The notes under the pieces were generated by a model. That model made no database searches. It worked only from the letters and a program-made list of their open reading frames with translations, and was not told where the DNA came from. Shown one piece after another: positions 24,700 to 33,659 of a DNA stretch of 35,268 nt. A program made the position numbers and the translations under genes. Origin of the DNA: a virus. Location of the stretch: positions 1 through 35,268 of IMG/VR virus record IMGVR_UViG_3300025132_000133, one strand, 5' to 3'. How positions within the stretch are numbered: the stretch's first letter is position 1; each line of letters begins with the position of its first letter.

Positions 24700-26139
24700 T
24701 TAACTATTATTAATCACTAAAAAGTGAATTTTTCTTGCTCCTGCTGCTAATGTAGCATCTGAACCATTTTGAAGTAATATATTAAAACTTCCATTTGCTA
24801 TTGTATTAGTATATGCTAATAAACTTGAATCTGAAGTTTCACTACCTTCTGCTAAAGATTGTACTTGTAATAAAATTACAGAATCTGCTTGTACAGTACT
24901 ATTAGTAACTACAAATTCTTCAAAAGCTCCGGCCGCAAGAGTCTCTGCACTATCTAAAGTAATTATACCTGATGTTGTATTTAGAGTAACACCTGTTGCA
25001 TAATTAGGAGTTCCACTAGTTCCTTGAGTAACAGTTCCGCTACCTGTATGTACAATACCTTTTGCACCGTCAGTAATTATTAGATTACCAGTATTTACAG
25101 TTACGTTTTGTGTTTCTGCTGCTACTGTTAATCCAGCTGTTGGTGAGCTTCCTGTATAAGTTTTTAATTGTATATCTCCGTCTGTACCACTAGCAGATTG
25201 TCCTGAAGTAAGTATTACTGATCCTGCTGTTCCACTACTTGAAGCTGCACCAGCATTTAAATTTAAATGTCCTGATGCACTATTACTACTAGCTCCTGCT
25301 TGAATTGTTACATTTGCTCCTACAACACCATCTCCTGAATCATTTGGTTTAATTGTTGGTGCTGAGGTATTAGCAAATCTAATTCCTCCTATTATATTTA
25401 AACTGTCTTCAAAAAATGCTGTAGGAGTTGATTGTCCCATAAATACTTTACCAGCAGAGTCTATATTAATACCTTCATGAGTACCATCACCGCTTAACCA
25501 TCCTGTATGTAGATCAATATCATAACCAGCAGCATCTAAATCTGCAGTTAAAGTTGATAAATTAGCTGCAAGTGTAATTGATCCTGCACCATTAGTAACA
25601 GTCATATTAGTTCCTGCTGTAAGAGTTGCTACTGATGGATACCCATTAGTTGCATTACCTATTAGTAAATGTCCATTTGTAGACATTGCTGCAGTAGCGG
25701 CTATTTGATCTGTTTCATTTGCATATAGTAAAGCTCCTTTAGCTATAGTAGATAATCCTGTACCCCCATTTGATACTGCACATTCTCCAGTTATTGTTGA
25801 TGTAAAATCTACACCAGTTATAAATCCTGAAGTAGTATTATTACACAAACTTAAATCTATACCAGCTTCTAAGGCTGTTAATACTATATTATTTGAAGAA
25901 GTAGTTACAGTTAGCAATCCTGTATCTCCTGATTTTATTCCTTTAAAATTAAGTTGATTTTTATTAGTAACACTTACAAATAAACTTTCACTGCTAGATC
26001 CTAATGTAGAAAAAGATGGGAATAAAGTTTCTACTGCTAATCTTTTTGATTCCCTTGAGTTATCGTTAGTTACTAATAAATAGTCAGTGCTTGCTACACT
26101 TGTTTTTGCTAATGTTGTTAAGTCTATTAATTTTGCCAT
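24700..26139 (-). CDS. Tail/head fibre protein
   Basis: This is a 479-residue protein, rich in Thr, Ser, Gly and Ala with few charged residues. The N-terminal ~60 residues include DLTTLAKTSVASTDYLLVTN, an attachment-type start seen in phage fibres. Around residues 128-195 is the fibre signature SNGGTGLSTIAKGALLYANE, followed by GHLLIGNATNGYPSVATLTA. A beta-helical Thr/Ser/Gly shaft follows, and the C-terminal ~100 residues (AGAFEEFVVTNSTVQADSVI, NGSFNILLQNGSDATLAAGA) form a likely beta-sandwich tip seen at the ends of fibres. There is no signal peptide, so it is a virion protein. It lies 11 nt after the large Cys-repeat adhesin gene. Whether it belongs to the tail or the capsid is not determinable here. 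Confidence 0.65.
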   Translation of the reverse strand: MAKLIDLTTLAKTSVASTDYLLVTNDNSRESKRLAVETLFPSFSTLGSSSESLFVSVTNKNQLNFKGIKSGDTGLLTVTTSSNNIVLTALEAGIDLSLCNNTTSGFITGVDFTSTITGECAVSNGGTGLSTIAKGALLYANETDQIAATAAMSTNGHLLIGNATNGYPSVATLTAGTNMTVTNGAGSITLAANLSTLTADLDAAGYDIDLHTGWLSGDGTHEGINIDSAGKVFMGQSTPTAFFEDSLNIIGGIRFANTSAPTIKPNDSGDGVVGANVTIQAGASSNSASGHLNLNAGAASSSGTAGSVILTSGQSASGTDGDIQLKTYTGSSPTAGLTVAAETQNVTVNTGNLIITDGAKGIVHTGSGTVTQGTSGTPNYATGVTLNTTSGIITLDSAETLAAGAFEEFVVTNSTVQADSVILLQVQSLAEGSETSDSSLLAYTNTIANGSFNILLQNGSDATLAAGARKIHFLVINNS

Positions 26140-26150
26140 TTTTTATTTTT

Positions 26151-29100
26151 TTATATTTCTATATTTCCAAAATTATTATCATTTATATCATCAAGTGTAT
26201 CAGATTGATTATTCATTTCTAATTTAGTTAAACTTACTCCTGGTATAGGTAAACTTAAATTATTATTACAATCTTTACAAAATTTATTTACAAAGTTAAT
26301 AAAATTATCGATATAGTTTATATTATTACTATTAGATATATATCTCATATTATCATTACAATACCCCCAATACCCTGAAGCGTTACCAGAAGCATTTTCT
26401 GGATCTAGCCCAGCTATTAAAGTTCCTTGAAGAGTTGATCCTTGTGCTGGACCATAGAAAATCCAAATATTTCCACTGTTATGATGTTTTATTACATCTC
26501 CAGGATACAACTCTATAAGTGAAGAACTAGCAAACATATCAACACTAGATGTAGTTCCAACTGCTGGATCTAATGTATTAACATTCGCATCATTTAATCC
26601 TGTAGTAGTTCCTCCTGTTATCCAAAGTTCTTCACAACTTATATACACATCTGCAGCATCGGGAGTATTTACATCTGCACAATTATATATACAATCTAAA
26701 CCTGTTCTTTTTAATAGATAATCTATTAATGTTAATTTCCAAAAATTCATTACGGAACAATCATCAATTTGTCCTGAAAGTGTTTTTTTATAATAATCAA
26801 ATCCAGTAGATGCAATACATGTTTCAATTTGACTATAAGTTTGTTGTATAGTTGGAGGTATACATGGTGGTAATAATGGTGGGTGTATACAACTATCTGG
26901 ATCACAATTTGCTGTTGCATTTGGATTATAATTTATTGCTCCATCATCTGTACATCCACAATACTCACAAGAACCATCATCTGTAACTGCTGAAGCATTA
27001 TAATTTATTGCTCCTGGATCAGTACAACCACAATTTCCACATGGCTCACCGAATGTAGTAATCTCTAATTGTTGTTGACATCCATTACAATCTTCTAACA
27101 CAAGAGTCCATGTATGACCAGGACATACGTTGGTTAAAGTTGTTGTACCTGTAGTATATTGTTGATTTTGTATAAAATAAACATTACTATTTGATATACC
27201 ACAGAAGAAATACATATAAACAATAGTATACGTTGTACATCCTGTAGCAGATGTTACTGTTAAATCAATAGTTGCATCACAATTCCATGTACAAGTAATT
27301 GGATCAAGGCATGTAGCCTGAGTTCCTGTAAATGAAACTTGCAATGGAGGAGCATCACAATACTGACAATTACCATCATCACATGGTGGTGGGGTTCCTA
27401 CTAATTGACCTGCAATATTATACCCATAATTATAAGCTAAAGGATCAGTACATCCACAATTAAGATATTGACATGAACCATCATCAATAGTGGCCATTGG
27501 ATCATAGTTAGTTGCAGTTGAATCTGTACAACCAAGTACAGCATAAGCACATGAACCATCATCACATGTTGCATTTGAGTTATAATTTGTTGCTCCAGAA
27601 TCCATACAACCATATACACAATTCCAACAACTACCATCATCACATTGCGCTGTAGCGTCATAGTTTCCTGCACCAGGATCTGTACAGCCAGTAGTACCTA
27701 ATGCTATATAAGCTGTATTACTATATTTAGTACAGTCAGGCGAATTTGAATATTGACTTAAAAGTACTACCCTATAATTTCCAGTTCCATAATTATTTTG
27801 AAATACAAATTGAGGATAAGTTTGTTGTATAAATGATGATGGACTAGTTAAAACTGTCGTCTCTACATCAACCCAAATTCCACTATTATCATACTGTAAT
27901 GTAACAGTAACAAAATCTGGACTATTAGTACATTGAATATCAACTTGATAGCTAATATTACAAGTAGTTGACATAGCTGTTTGTCCTAGAGTAGGAGTAT
28001 TACAGCAAAAATTATTTGTTAAATTACAAAGTGTTGAATCATGAAAATATAAATTAGAATCTGAAACTACAACACCGTCTGCTGCTGTAGCTGTTCCACT
28101 GTCTACACAGGCAGGTACTGGAACAATTACATCAATAAGTTCATAACACTCTGCTTGTTCTACTGTAGCATCTGGGTCAACCACATAAAGCTTTACAGTA
28201 TAATAACCATAAGTAAATGTTCCTGCTAAACTACTAGAGTCAAGCGTTTCAACCCAACCAGCTGAAGTAGGATTAGTAATTGTACTTCCAACTTGTGTTG
28301 TTCCTGCATTAAATAGAGTTAAATTATTAGCCGAAGACCAAGAAGAATTACCAGAAGCGGTTTGTGTATCCCACTTGTATAATTCAATTTTATAGGTAAC
28401 ATTTTGAATACTACTAGCATTAACTATATTATTTATATAGGTTTGAAAAGTAGCTGATGCTCCAAAGCTAATAGCAATTGACCCATCTGTAGCCGTAGTA
28501 TTAGTTGGAGAAATAACAGTAATTCCGTTTCCAGAATTAGGTACTGCTACATCGTCAACAAAATTATCATTACCATCAACTAATTGCCCATTAGCTGCCT
28601 CACAAAAATGACAAGTAGAAGGAAAATTAATACCAACATTTGCATCATAGTTTAATGCATCAGAGTCTCCACATCCTGTAGTTAAAGGCGGATCAGTAAG
28701 TGTTACTGTAGTTTGCCCTAAACAAACAGTTGAGCTAGAATCAAATACGTATACATCATAGGTTCCTGCTCTAAATCCTTCACTATTTGTTGTTCCTAAA
28801 TCACTTCCTCCAGGCACATACCCTTGAGCTGAAGAAGATGCATAAGAAGCAGTACCTGTTGCTGCTGTTTGAAGAAGTCCTCCATTAGAATTAGACGGGA
28901 CACTGTTTCCAAAGGTAAAACTAGTATTTGCAACAGCTCCAGAACCAACTCCTTTTCCTGCTGTGTTTCCACACATTGTGTCAGCAGCATCTTGATTTTG
29001 TACAACAAATGTATAATTAGCAGTACCTGTAGGTAATCCTTGAGGTATACCACCACTAAATCCTCCATCTAAAATAGTTACATCTATATAACCATCTGTT

Positions 29101-30506
29101 CCTCCATAAGTAGTTGGATCAACACCGTTAACATTAAGAGTTAAAGGTTGAGTACTATAAGTAATATCATCTGCTGAAGCATGTATACAAGTAGGACAAC
29201 AACTTCCTGGTGACCAAGTTGCTATACTTGGGTCTGCTATAACATTTGCAGGAATAGCAGTTCCAGCACAATCTTGTCCTGTATATTCCCAATAAGCCAT
29301 ATTATTTGGATCAGTACACCCATCTATTGTCACTATTCTAGGAGTACAATCAGGTAAATTTTCAGCATAAAATCTCCAATGCACAATCCAGCTATCTTTA
29401 TGATCGCTTCCACCTAAACTACCGTATACACTACTAAATGGCCTATTATATGTTCCTAAACTTACTTCATTAGGAACTTCATAATATATATCGCCTGTAT
29501 TCATTACACCAAGATCCGTAAATTTTGAAGTTTGTAGTAACTCCCATCTTTGTGGTCCAATTATACCTGGCGCAGGATACCAAAAAGTTCCTGTAGCGTT
29601 TGCTATATTTTCATAATTATCCCTAACCTTAGAAGCATAAGTTGCGTTTGGGCCTGTATTTAAAAAACTATAACCAGCGTATTCAGAAAATCTATTATCT
29701 GGATCACTGTCAGTATTAGAAAAATTTAATCTTACAAAAGGCCTATTATTTGATATATTAAAATCAAAATTGTGATAGTCTGACCAACTATGAGGAGTAG
29801 GCACCGGATATTCACAATTACCAAGTTTAAACCAGTTCGTACTTGATCCAGCAACATTAAACATCGCGTTATTTGGTGCCCATTGGTTTGAAAAAGAATG
29901 CTGGAATCCTGGAAGAAACATTGTAAAAGTTTCTACATGATTTGATGCAAATTTAACTTCAATTGTTCTTTCTGAATCTGGAGCTAAACCATAGCCATAA
30001 TAATTATTAAAGTTAAAGTAGGATAGAGAAAAACGAGTACCAAGACCACCAAGATTGTTTGTATATTGATTGACTTGTGGAGGATAAGTCCCATTACTAT
30101 CAAACTGGTCTCCTGTTATATCTTTAACAGAAACTGGTAAATCGTAACTACTAAGAGGAGCACCCCCGTAATATTTAGCAAGTACTTGGATATGTCCCAT
30201 AGTACTTACAGTCATTGCTCCTAGTGCTATATACCTAACTCCACTGCTTTTACTTTTAAAACTATTAGCTTGTGTAGGTTTTCCGGCATAAGACGCTTCT
30301 GTAATTTGTGATCTAGGTTTACCAGCCCCTTTACCTGTTTCTTCAATAGTTAATTTTTGAGATGGTGTTGTTGCAGCTTTAACAGAACTACTACTTGTAG
30401 ATTTAATAATAGGTTCAGTGCTATAAATACTAGCTACAGCAGGTACTGACTTAGTCTTTGTAACTTTTGACTTTGATACTCTAGGTTTAATTGGTTCTTC
30501 TGACAT
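26151..30506 (-). CDS. Giant Cys-repeat fibre/adhesin, probable receptor-binding virion protein
   Basis: This is a 1451-residue protein. The N-terminal ~95 residues are Lys/Ser/Thr-rich and probably disordered, with no signal peptide, so it should be assembled into virions from the cytoplasm. A beta-rich region (~95-390) is followed by a first GCTDPNNMAYWEY repeat near 397. Ig-like or adhesin-like beta domains follow, then a second GCGDSDALNYDAN near 610, more beta domains, a tandem array at 940-1208, and a unique C-terminal domain (about 1209-1451) with several Cys (CIYNCADV, FCKDCNNN). These repeats resemble those of the type IX secreted protein. It lies between the Cys-rich 177-aa gene and the 479-aa fibre gene, within the fibre block. 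I infer a long surface adhesin; which virion part carries it is unknown. Confidence 0.65.
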   Translation of the reverse strand: MSEEPIKPRVSKSKVTKTKSVPAVASIYSTEPIIKSTSSSSVKAATTPSQKLTIEETGKGAGKPRSQITEASYAGKPTQANSFKSKSSGVRYIALGAMTVSTMGHIQVLAKYYGGAPLSSYDLPVSVKDITGDQFDSNGTYPPQVNQYTNNLGGLGTRFSLSYFNFNNYYGYGLAPDSERTIEVKFASNHVETFTMFLPGFQHSFSNQWAPNNAMFNVAGSSTNWFKLGNCEYPVPTPHSWSDYHNFDFNISNNRPFVRLNFSNTDSDPDNRFSEYAGYSFLNTGPNATYASKVRDNYENIANATGTFWYPAPGIIGPQRWELLQTSKFTDLGVMNTGDIYYEVPNEVSLGTYNRPFSSVYGSLGGSDHKDSWIVHWRFYAENLPDCTPRIVTIDGCTDPNNMAYWEYTGQDCAGTAIPANVIADPSIATWSPGSCCPTCIHASADDITYSTQPLTLNVNGVDPTTYGGTDGYIDVTILDGGFSGGIPQGLPTGTANYTFVVQNQDAADTMCGNTAGKGVGSGAVANTSFTFGNSVPSNSNGGLLQTAATGTASYASSSAQGYVPGGSDLGTTNSEGFRAGTYDVYVFDSSSTVCLGQTTVTLTDPPLTTGCGDSDALNYDANVGINFPSTCHFCEAANGQLVDGNDNFVDDVAVPNSGNGITVISPTNTTATDGSIAISFGASATFQTYINNIVNASSIQNVTYKIELYKWDTQTASGNSSWSSANNLTLFNAGTTQVGSTITNPTSAGWVETLDSSSLAGTFTYGYYTVKLYVVDPDATVEQAECYELIDVIVPVPACVDSGTATAADGVVVSDSNLYFHDSTLCNLTNNFCCNTPTLGQTAMSTTCNISYQVDIQCTNSPDFVTVTLQYDNSGIWVDVETTVLTSPSSFIQQTYPQFVFQNNYGTGNYRVVLLSQYSNSPDCTKYSNTAYIALGTTGCTDPGAGNYDATAQCDDGSCWNCVYGCMDSGATNYNSNATCDDGSCAYAVLGCTDSTATNYDPMATIDDGSCQYLNCGCTDPLAYNYGYNIAGQLVGTPPPCDDGNCQYCDAPPLQVSFTGTQATCLDPITCTWNCDATIDLTVTSATGCTTYTIVYMYFFCGISNSNVYFIQNQQYTTGTTTLTNVCPGHTWTLVLEDCNGCQQQLEITTFGEPCGNCGCTDPGAINYNASAVTDDGSCEYCGCTDDGAINYNPNATANCDPDSCIHPPLLPPCIPPTIQQTYSQIETCIASTGFDYYKKTLSGQIDDCSVMNFWKLTLIDYLLKRTGLDCIYNCADVNTPDAADVYISCEELWITGGTTTGLNDANVNTLDPAVGTTSSVDMFASSSLIELYPGDVIKHHNSGNIWIFYGPAQGSTLQGTLIAGLDPENASGNASGYWGYCNDNMRYISNSNNINYIDNFINFVNKFCKDCNNNLSLPIPGVSLTKLEMNNQSDTLDDINDNNFGNIEI
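26881..27689 (-). repeat. Array of GC[TM]D-type Cys repeats in the giant fibre
   Basis: The array lies at residues 940-1208 of the 1451-aa protein. Three close units (GCTDPGAGNYDATAQCDDGS then Cys; GCMDSGATNYNSNATCDDGS; GCTDSTATNYDPMATIDDGS) are followed by GCTDPLAYNY with an insertion. About 130 residues further on, two more follow (GCTDPGAINYNASAVTDDGS and GCTDDGAINYNPNATA). Most units carry an extra Cys compared with those of the secreted protein, so the disulfide or metal pattern may differ. Confidence 0.75.
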
Positions 30507-30524
30507 AAATAAATTTAATTAGGA

Positions 30525-31058
30525 TTAACAATCACACCCACAACTGTTATCACAAATTTCTTTTGCTTTTATATATTTTTTGTATCCATCTTCTATAAAT
30601 CCTGGTCTTTGAGCTTCTGCTGAATCGTTTGCTTGCACAATAGCGTAATCAGCGGATTTAAGTAATAAGAAGACTTTCTGAGCTTTTGCTAAAGATGTTG
30701 CACATTTTGCACAATCACAAGCACAATCTATAAGCTCATTTGTTAGTTTAGTTAAACAACAGTCAATGTCACAGTGTAGTAATACTGATTTTTTACCACC
30801 TGGAATTTCATTTCCTGCTTGCGTCTTTAAAATTATGGTAATAATACCATTTGAAATATTTAATAAATCAACTGGTATTGGATAAGTAATATGAGGAGAT
30901 GCTGGAGTTAAAGTGAATACAGGATTAACTGTTCCTGATATATCATTTTCTTGCCAATCTAATATCTCTATTACAAAATTAGTAGAAGAAGTTACTTGAT
31001 AATTTATCCCTACTGTTAAAAATTTACAGCTGTCTGCTGCATTTAAAGTTAATGCCAT
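30525..31058 (-). CDS. Beta domain plus Cys-cluster helical tail, virion-type protein
   Basis: This is a 177-residue protein. Residues 1-92 look like a small beta sandwich (NFVIEILDWQENDISGTVNP, IITIILKTQAGNEIPGGKKS). Residues 93-177 form a helical hairpin with Cys at 96, 100, 101, 112, 114, 116, 119, 169, 173, 175 and 177, including CDIDCC, CACDCAKC and the end CDNSCGCDC. The paired Cys groups at both ends of the hairpin would suit metal binding or a disulfide-locked helix pair. I recall similar proteins from marine phages beside large Cys-rich fibres. It follows the intrinsic terminator and precedes the 1451-aa fibre gene by 18 nt, so it may be its adaptor. No enzyme motif is visible. Confidence 0.6.
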   Translation of the reverse strand: MALTLNAADSCKFLTVGINYQVTSSTNFVIEILDWQENDISGTVNPVFTLTPASPHITYPIPVDLLNISNGIITIILKTQAGNEIPGGKKSVLLHCDIDCCLTKLTNELIDCACDCAKCATSLAKAQKVFLLLKSADYAIVQANDSAEAQRPGFIEDGYKKYIKAKEICDNSCGCDC

Positions 31059-31080
31059 AATTTTTTATTTTGGTTTATTT

Positions 31081-31122
31081 AAAAAAAGACCGATAGGGGG
31101 ACTAATGCCCCCTATAAGTCTT
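31081..31122 (-). terminator. Intrinsic terminator after the 125-aa gene
   Basis: On the minus strand an 8-bp perfect stem (ATAGGGGG pairing with CCCCCTAT, plus-strand 31093-31100 and 31108-31115) has a 7-nt loop. It is extended below a 2x2 internal loop by AAGAC/GTCTT (31086-31090 and 31118-31122). Seven T (complement of 31081-31087) follow. It lies in the 80-nt gap between the stop at 31139 and the next ATG at 31058. Position and structure fit a Rho-independent terminator, probably partial, since downstream genes lack an obvious own promoter. Confidence 0.85.
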
Positions 31123-31138
31123 ATATTAAAGAATCTGC

Positions 31139-31516
31139 TTATGCAGACTCAGCTGTTAAGTAATATTGAACATACACTTCAACTACACCAGCAGTTAAAG
31201 CAGCTGTTGCAATGGTAAATTGTATACCAGTTGAACTTGTAGTTTTATCTGCTACATCATAAGCAGTTACGTCTTCATCATCAAAAACTCCGTTATCAAA
31301 TGCTGTTGCAGCTTTACACGTTACACCACCACAAGTGATAGCTAGTGTAGCTGAACCATCACTAGTCATTGCTGTAGTTACTAAAGAATAAGCTTTAGTA
31401 ATAACTGCATTGTCAGGAATAATTGCTGAATTAGCCGGTACAATAGTACTTATAGCACCACCATCAACTGCAAAGTCGTATTTAGCGTGTGCTGTCATTA
31501 ATTTTGGATTTGCCAT
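31139..31516 (-). CDS. Small beta-rich protein, possible abundant capsid decoration
   Basis: This is a 125-residue protein, rich in Ala, Thr, Val and Asp. The strands are AHAKYDFAVDGGAISTIVPA, IPDNAVITKAYSLVTTAM, ATLAITCGGVTCKAATAF and a last TAGVVEVYVQYYLTAESA. The IPDNAVITKAY segment and closing VYVQYY strand recur in small virion beta-sandwich proteins of many phages. It has an A-rich leader and ATG-GCA start, and is followed by the best intrinsic terminator in the window, both of which suit a gene made in high copy. Head decoration is therefore plausible, but I cannot exclude another structural role. Confidence 0.6.
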   Translation of the reverse strand: MANPKLMTAHAKYDFAVDGGAISTIVPANSAIIPDNAVITKAYSLVTTAMTSDGSATLAITCGGVTCKAATAFDNGVFDDEDVTAYDVADKTTSSTGIQFTIATAALTAGVVEVYVQYYLTAESA

Positions 31517-31546
31517 TTTATTTTATTTTTTAAAGTTAATAATTAA

Positions 31547-32476
31547 TTATAGTACTACGCTAGGGAATACTCCTGCAAAGTAACCGTTTAGTTTTGCCTC
31601 AAATATTGCACTATCACCATCACCTTCTTTTGCTGCAACGTTAATTTCAATTAAGTTGTCAACTCCGTTAATTTGAGAAGCTGAAGAACCATCTTTAGTT
31701 GCTACAATAGAATACATGTCATAGTTAGTACCTGTTGCAGATTCTAAAGTAGGTTGCTTTGGTAAGTGACCTCTCATGTAGAATCCGTGAGACGTACCTT
31801 GTAAACTTTCTTCAAAAGCTCTTACTGCAAATCCGTCACCGTATCCTGTTGCAGCATCTGCAACACCGCTATTAGCTGTAAAAACTTGAGTTCCAACATC
31901 ACTACTTTCAAGAATTACATTAAATACTACAGGCTCATAATCCCAAGTATTACCACTTTGAGCTGCATCACCTCTTAGTGCTCCTGAAAAAGTTACAGTA
32001 CCTGAACTATTTCCTGCTAAAGGATTTAACCAGTCTGGAATATTGTTTAATGCCTCAAAAGCATCGTGAATATCAGTACCTGAAGTAGTGTTATTTTGTC
32101 CACTTGCAATTTCAGTTGAAAAACTAAAGAACTCTGTTCTAGGTCCTGAAGTCTTTACAAATTTAACAACTACAGTACCAGCTGAACTAGAATTACTACC
32201 AGAAGCTACTACAGTTCCTGTATGTGCAGTTGGAGCTACATAAGATTTACCACTAAAATCAATTACATCTTTACCGTAAATCCAAGGAGTTACAATATTT
32301 TTGCCATCTTTACCACCACCTACAATTCTAATTTGTGGAGCATCTATAATAGATTCACCTATAATTAAGTCAGTTGGTCCAGATGCGCTCATTTTTTGTA
32401 TAGTAATTGCACCATCTTCAACAGGGTTAGCTGTTCCTCTTGTAGTACCATCACCAATAATTAAATGTCTTGCCAT
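31547..32476 (-). CDS. Uncharacterised virion-type protein, 309 aa
   Basis: This is a 309-residue, beta-rich protein of low Cys content, starting MARHLIIGDGTTRGTANPVE. Central segments (SSAGTVVVKFVKTSGPRTEF, TWDYEPVVFNVILESSDVGT) and the C-terminus (NYDMYSIVATKDGSS, GVDNLIEINVAAKEGD, FEAKLNGYFAGVFPSVVL) look like a two-domain sandwich. There is no signal peptide or membrane segment. I do not recognise a named family. It lies between the 385-aa ring protein and the small beta protein, with an A/T-only leader before ATG-GCA, and is probably a structural protein. A capsid-associated or fibre-base role is possible. Confidence 0.55.
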   Translation of the reverse strand: MARHLIIGDGTTRGTANPVEDGAITIQKMSASGPTDLIIGESIIDAPQIRIVGGGKDGKNIVTPWIYGKDVIDFSGKSYVAPTAHTGTVVASGSNSSSAGTVVVKFVKTSGPRTEFFSFSTEIASGQNNTTSGTDIHDAFEALNNIPDWLNPLAGNSSGTVTFSGALRGDAAQSGNTWDYEPVVFNVILESSDVGTQVFTANSGVADAATGYGDGFAVRAFEESLQGTSHGFYMRGHLPKQPTLESATGTNYDMYSIVATKDGSSASQINGVDNLIEINVAAKEGDGDSAIFEAKLNGYFAGVFPSVVL

Positions 32477-32500
32477 TTTTTTAAATTTTTAAATTAATAT

Positions 32501-33658
32501 TTATTCATTTTTTCTAACCTCAAGTTCATGAGATTGGTATCGAGGATCACTAATCCCCTGTAAAATACTGCTTACTGTTCTATCTACAATCTCTTGATGA
32601 GTATGCGAAGGCAGCTCACAGCTAATCCCCAAAGTTAGTGAAATTTCTTTAGGTTTTCTTATATATGTTATTTTTACGTTGTCTATTATAAATATATCAC
32701 TCGTATATATATCTATATACTCTCCTCTAATAGTAGTTAATGGAGATGATGGTTTTGTAGTGTTAAAAGGGTCATCTAAAAGCTTAAATATATCATCCTG
32801 CTGTATAAATTTATTATATGTTAATTCTCTTGTAACTTCGTTTGAAGTAGGAATTCTTTTACCCCCTAAAGTATTTTCGCTATATTGTGGGTATACATAA
32901 TTATTAAAATCTGCATCGGCAGCACTAGCAGCTCCATCAAAAGCTACAACTAGATTAGTAATTAAATTTGTACCAACAGAAGCATCCCAATTAAAATAAC
33001 TATGAGTATTAGTGTCTACTATAACTATAAAAGAATTAGGAAAATCTAAATTTCCATACTGTTCCCAAAATACTTCAAATCCAGGATAAATATTACTAGA
33101 ATCTAGGTAGTGATCTTTTAAAGCAGATATATCATCTGGGTAAACAAAGTTTTGACTAATTCCTATAATAGCGTTTCCAACACTAGGATCTGTAATATCT
33201 GCAAATATTCCCATTCCTTCGGATAATAAAGTTCCATCAGATGTTTCTTTTATTAAAGTGTGAAAAGGCACAACAAAGTATGATGCAGGATGATCCTGAT
33301 CTATACTATATGCTATTGTATTGCAATCATTTTTAAAAATTTCAGATCTCTGATTTACTAAATATAAATAATCTGCAGGAAGTTTAAATTGATCTATAAA
33401 AAAATTACGATACTCTTCTTTAAAAAAAGCAGGAGCTTCGTATTCTGTAACTAAACTACGAAGGTCGTCAATTCTTTTTTGACTTTCTTCAAATCCTTTT
33501 CTATAAATATTATTTTTCCCGTACTTACTATTAATAAACCTAGACATAGATTTATTTAATTCTATATCTATTTCTTGAGATAAAAGCATATCAGCTTGGA
33601 GTGAATTTATTTTATCCACTCCTTGCTGAACTGCTATATGCATTTGATTTACATTCAT
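32501..33658 (-). CDS. crAss-like ring/neck structural protein, 385 aa
   Basis: This is a 385-residue protein. The N-terminus, MNVNQMHIAVQQGVDKINSL, then LLSQEIDIELNKSMSRFINS, is a helical opening I associate with a neck/ring protein encoded near the capsid gene in crAss-like phages. It continues with KLPADYLYLVNQRSEIF, a beta-rich middle, and a tail with VKITYIRKPKEISLTLGISC followed by ELPSHTHQEIVDRTV. This last segment, a strand then a His/Glu helix, is typical of the C-terminal part of connector proteins. There is no signal peptide. It starts 1 nt after the 270-aa gene (TAATATG), indicating coupling. It is separated from the other ring genes by about 18.5 kb. Confidence 0.65.
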   Translation of the reverse strand: MNVNQMHIAVQQGVDKINSLQADMLLSQEIDIELNKSMSRFINSKYGKNNIYRKGFEESQKRIDDLRSLVTEYEAPAFFKEEYRNFFIDQFKLPADYLYLVNQRSEIFKNDCNTIAYSIDQDHPASYFVVPFHTLIKETSDGTLLSEGMGIFADITDPSVGNAIIGISQNFVYPDDISALKDHYLDSSNIYPGFEVFWEQYGNLDFPNSFIVIVDTNTHSYFNWDASVGTNLITNLVVAFDGAASAADADFNNYVYPQYSENTLGGKRIPTSNEVTRELTYNKFIQQDDIFKLLDDPFNTTKPSSPLTTIRGEYIDIYTSDIFIIDNVKITYIRKPKEISLTLGISCELPSHTHQEIVDRTVSSILQGISDPRYQSHELEVRKNE

Positions 33659-33659
33659 A

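Noticed and set aside
26151-30506. Diversity-generating retroelement targeting the fibre tips
   Set aside because: No reverse transcriptase, template repeat or matching variable repeat could be found in the window. The fibre C-termini are simply unique domains.
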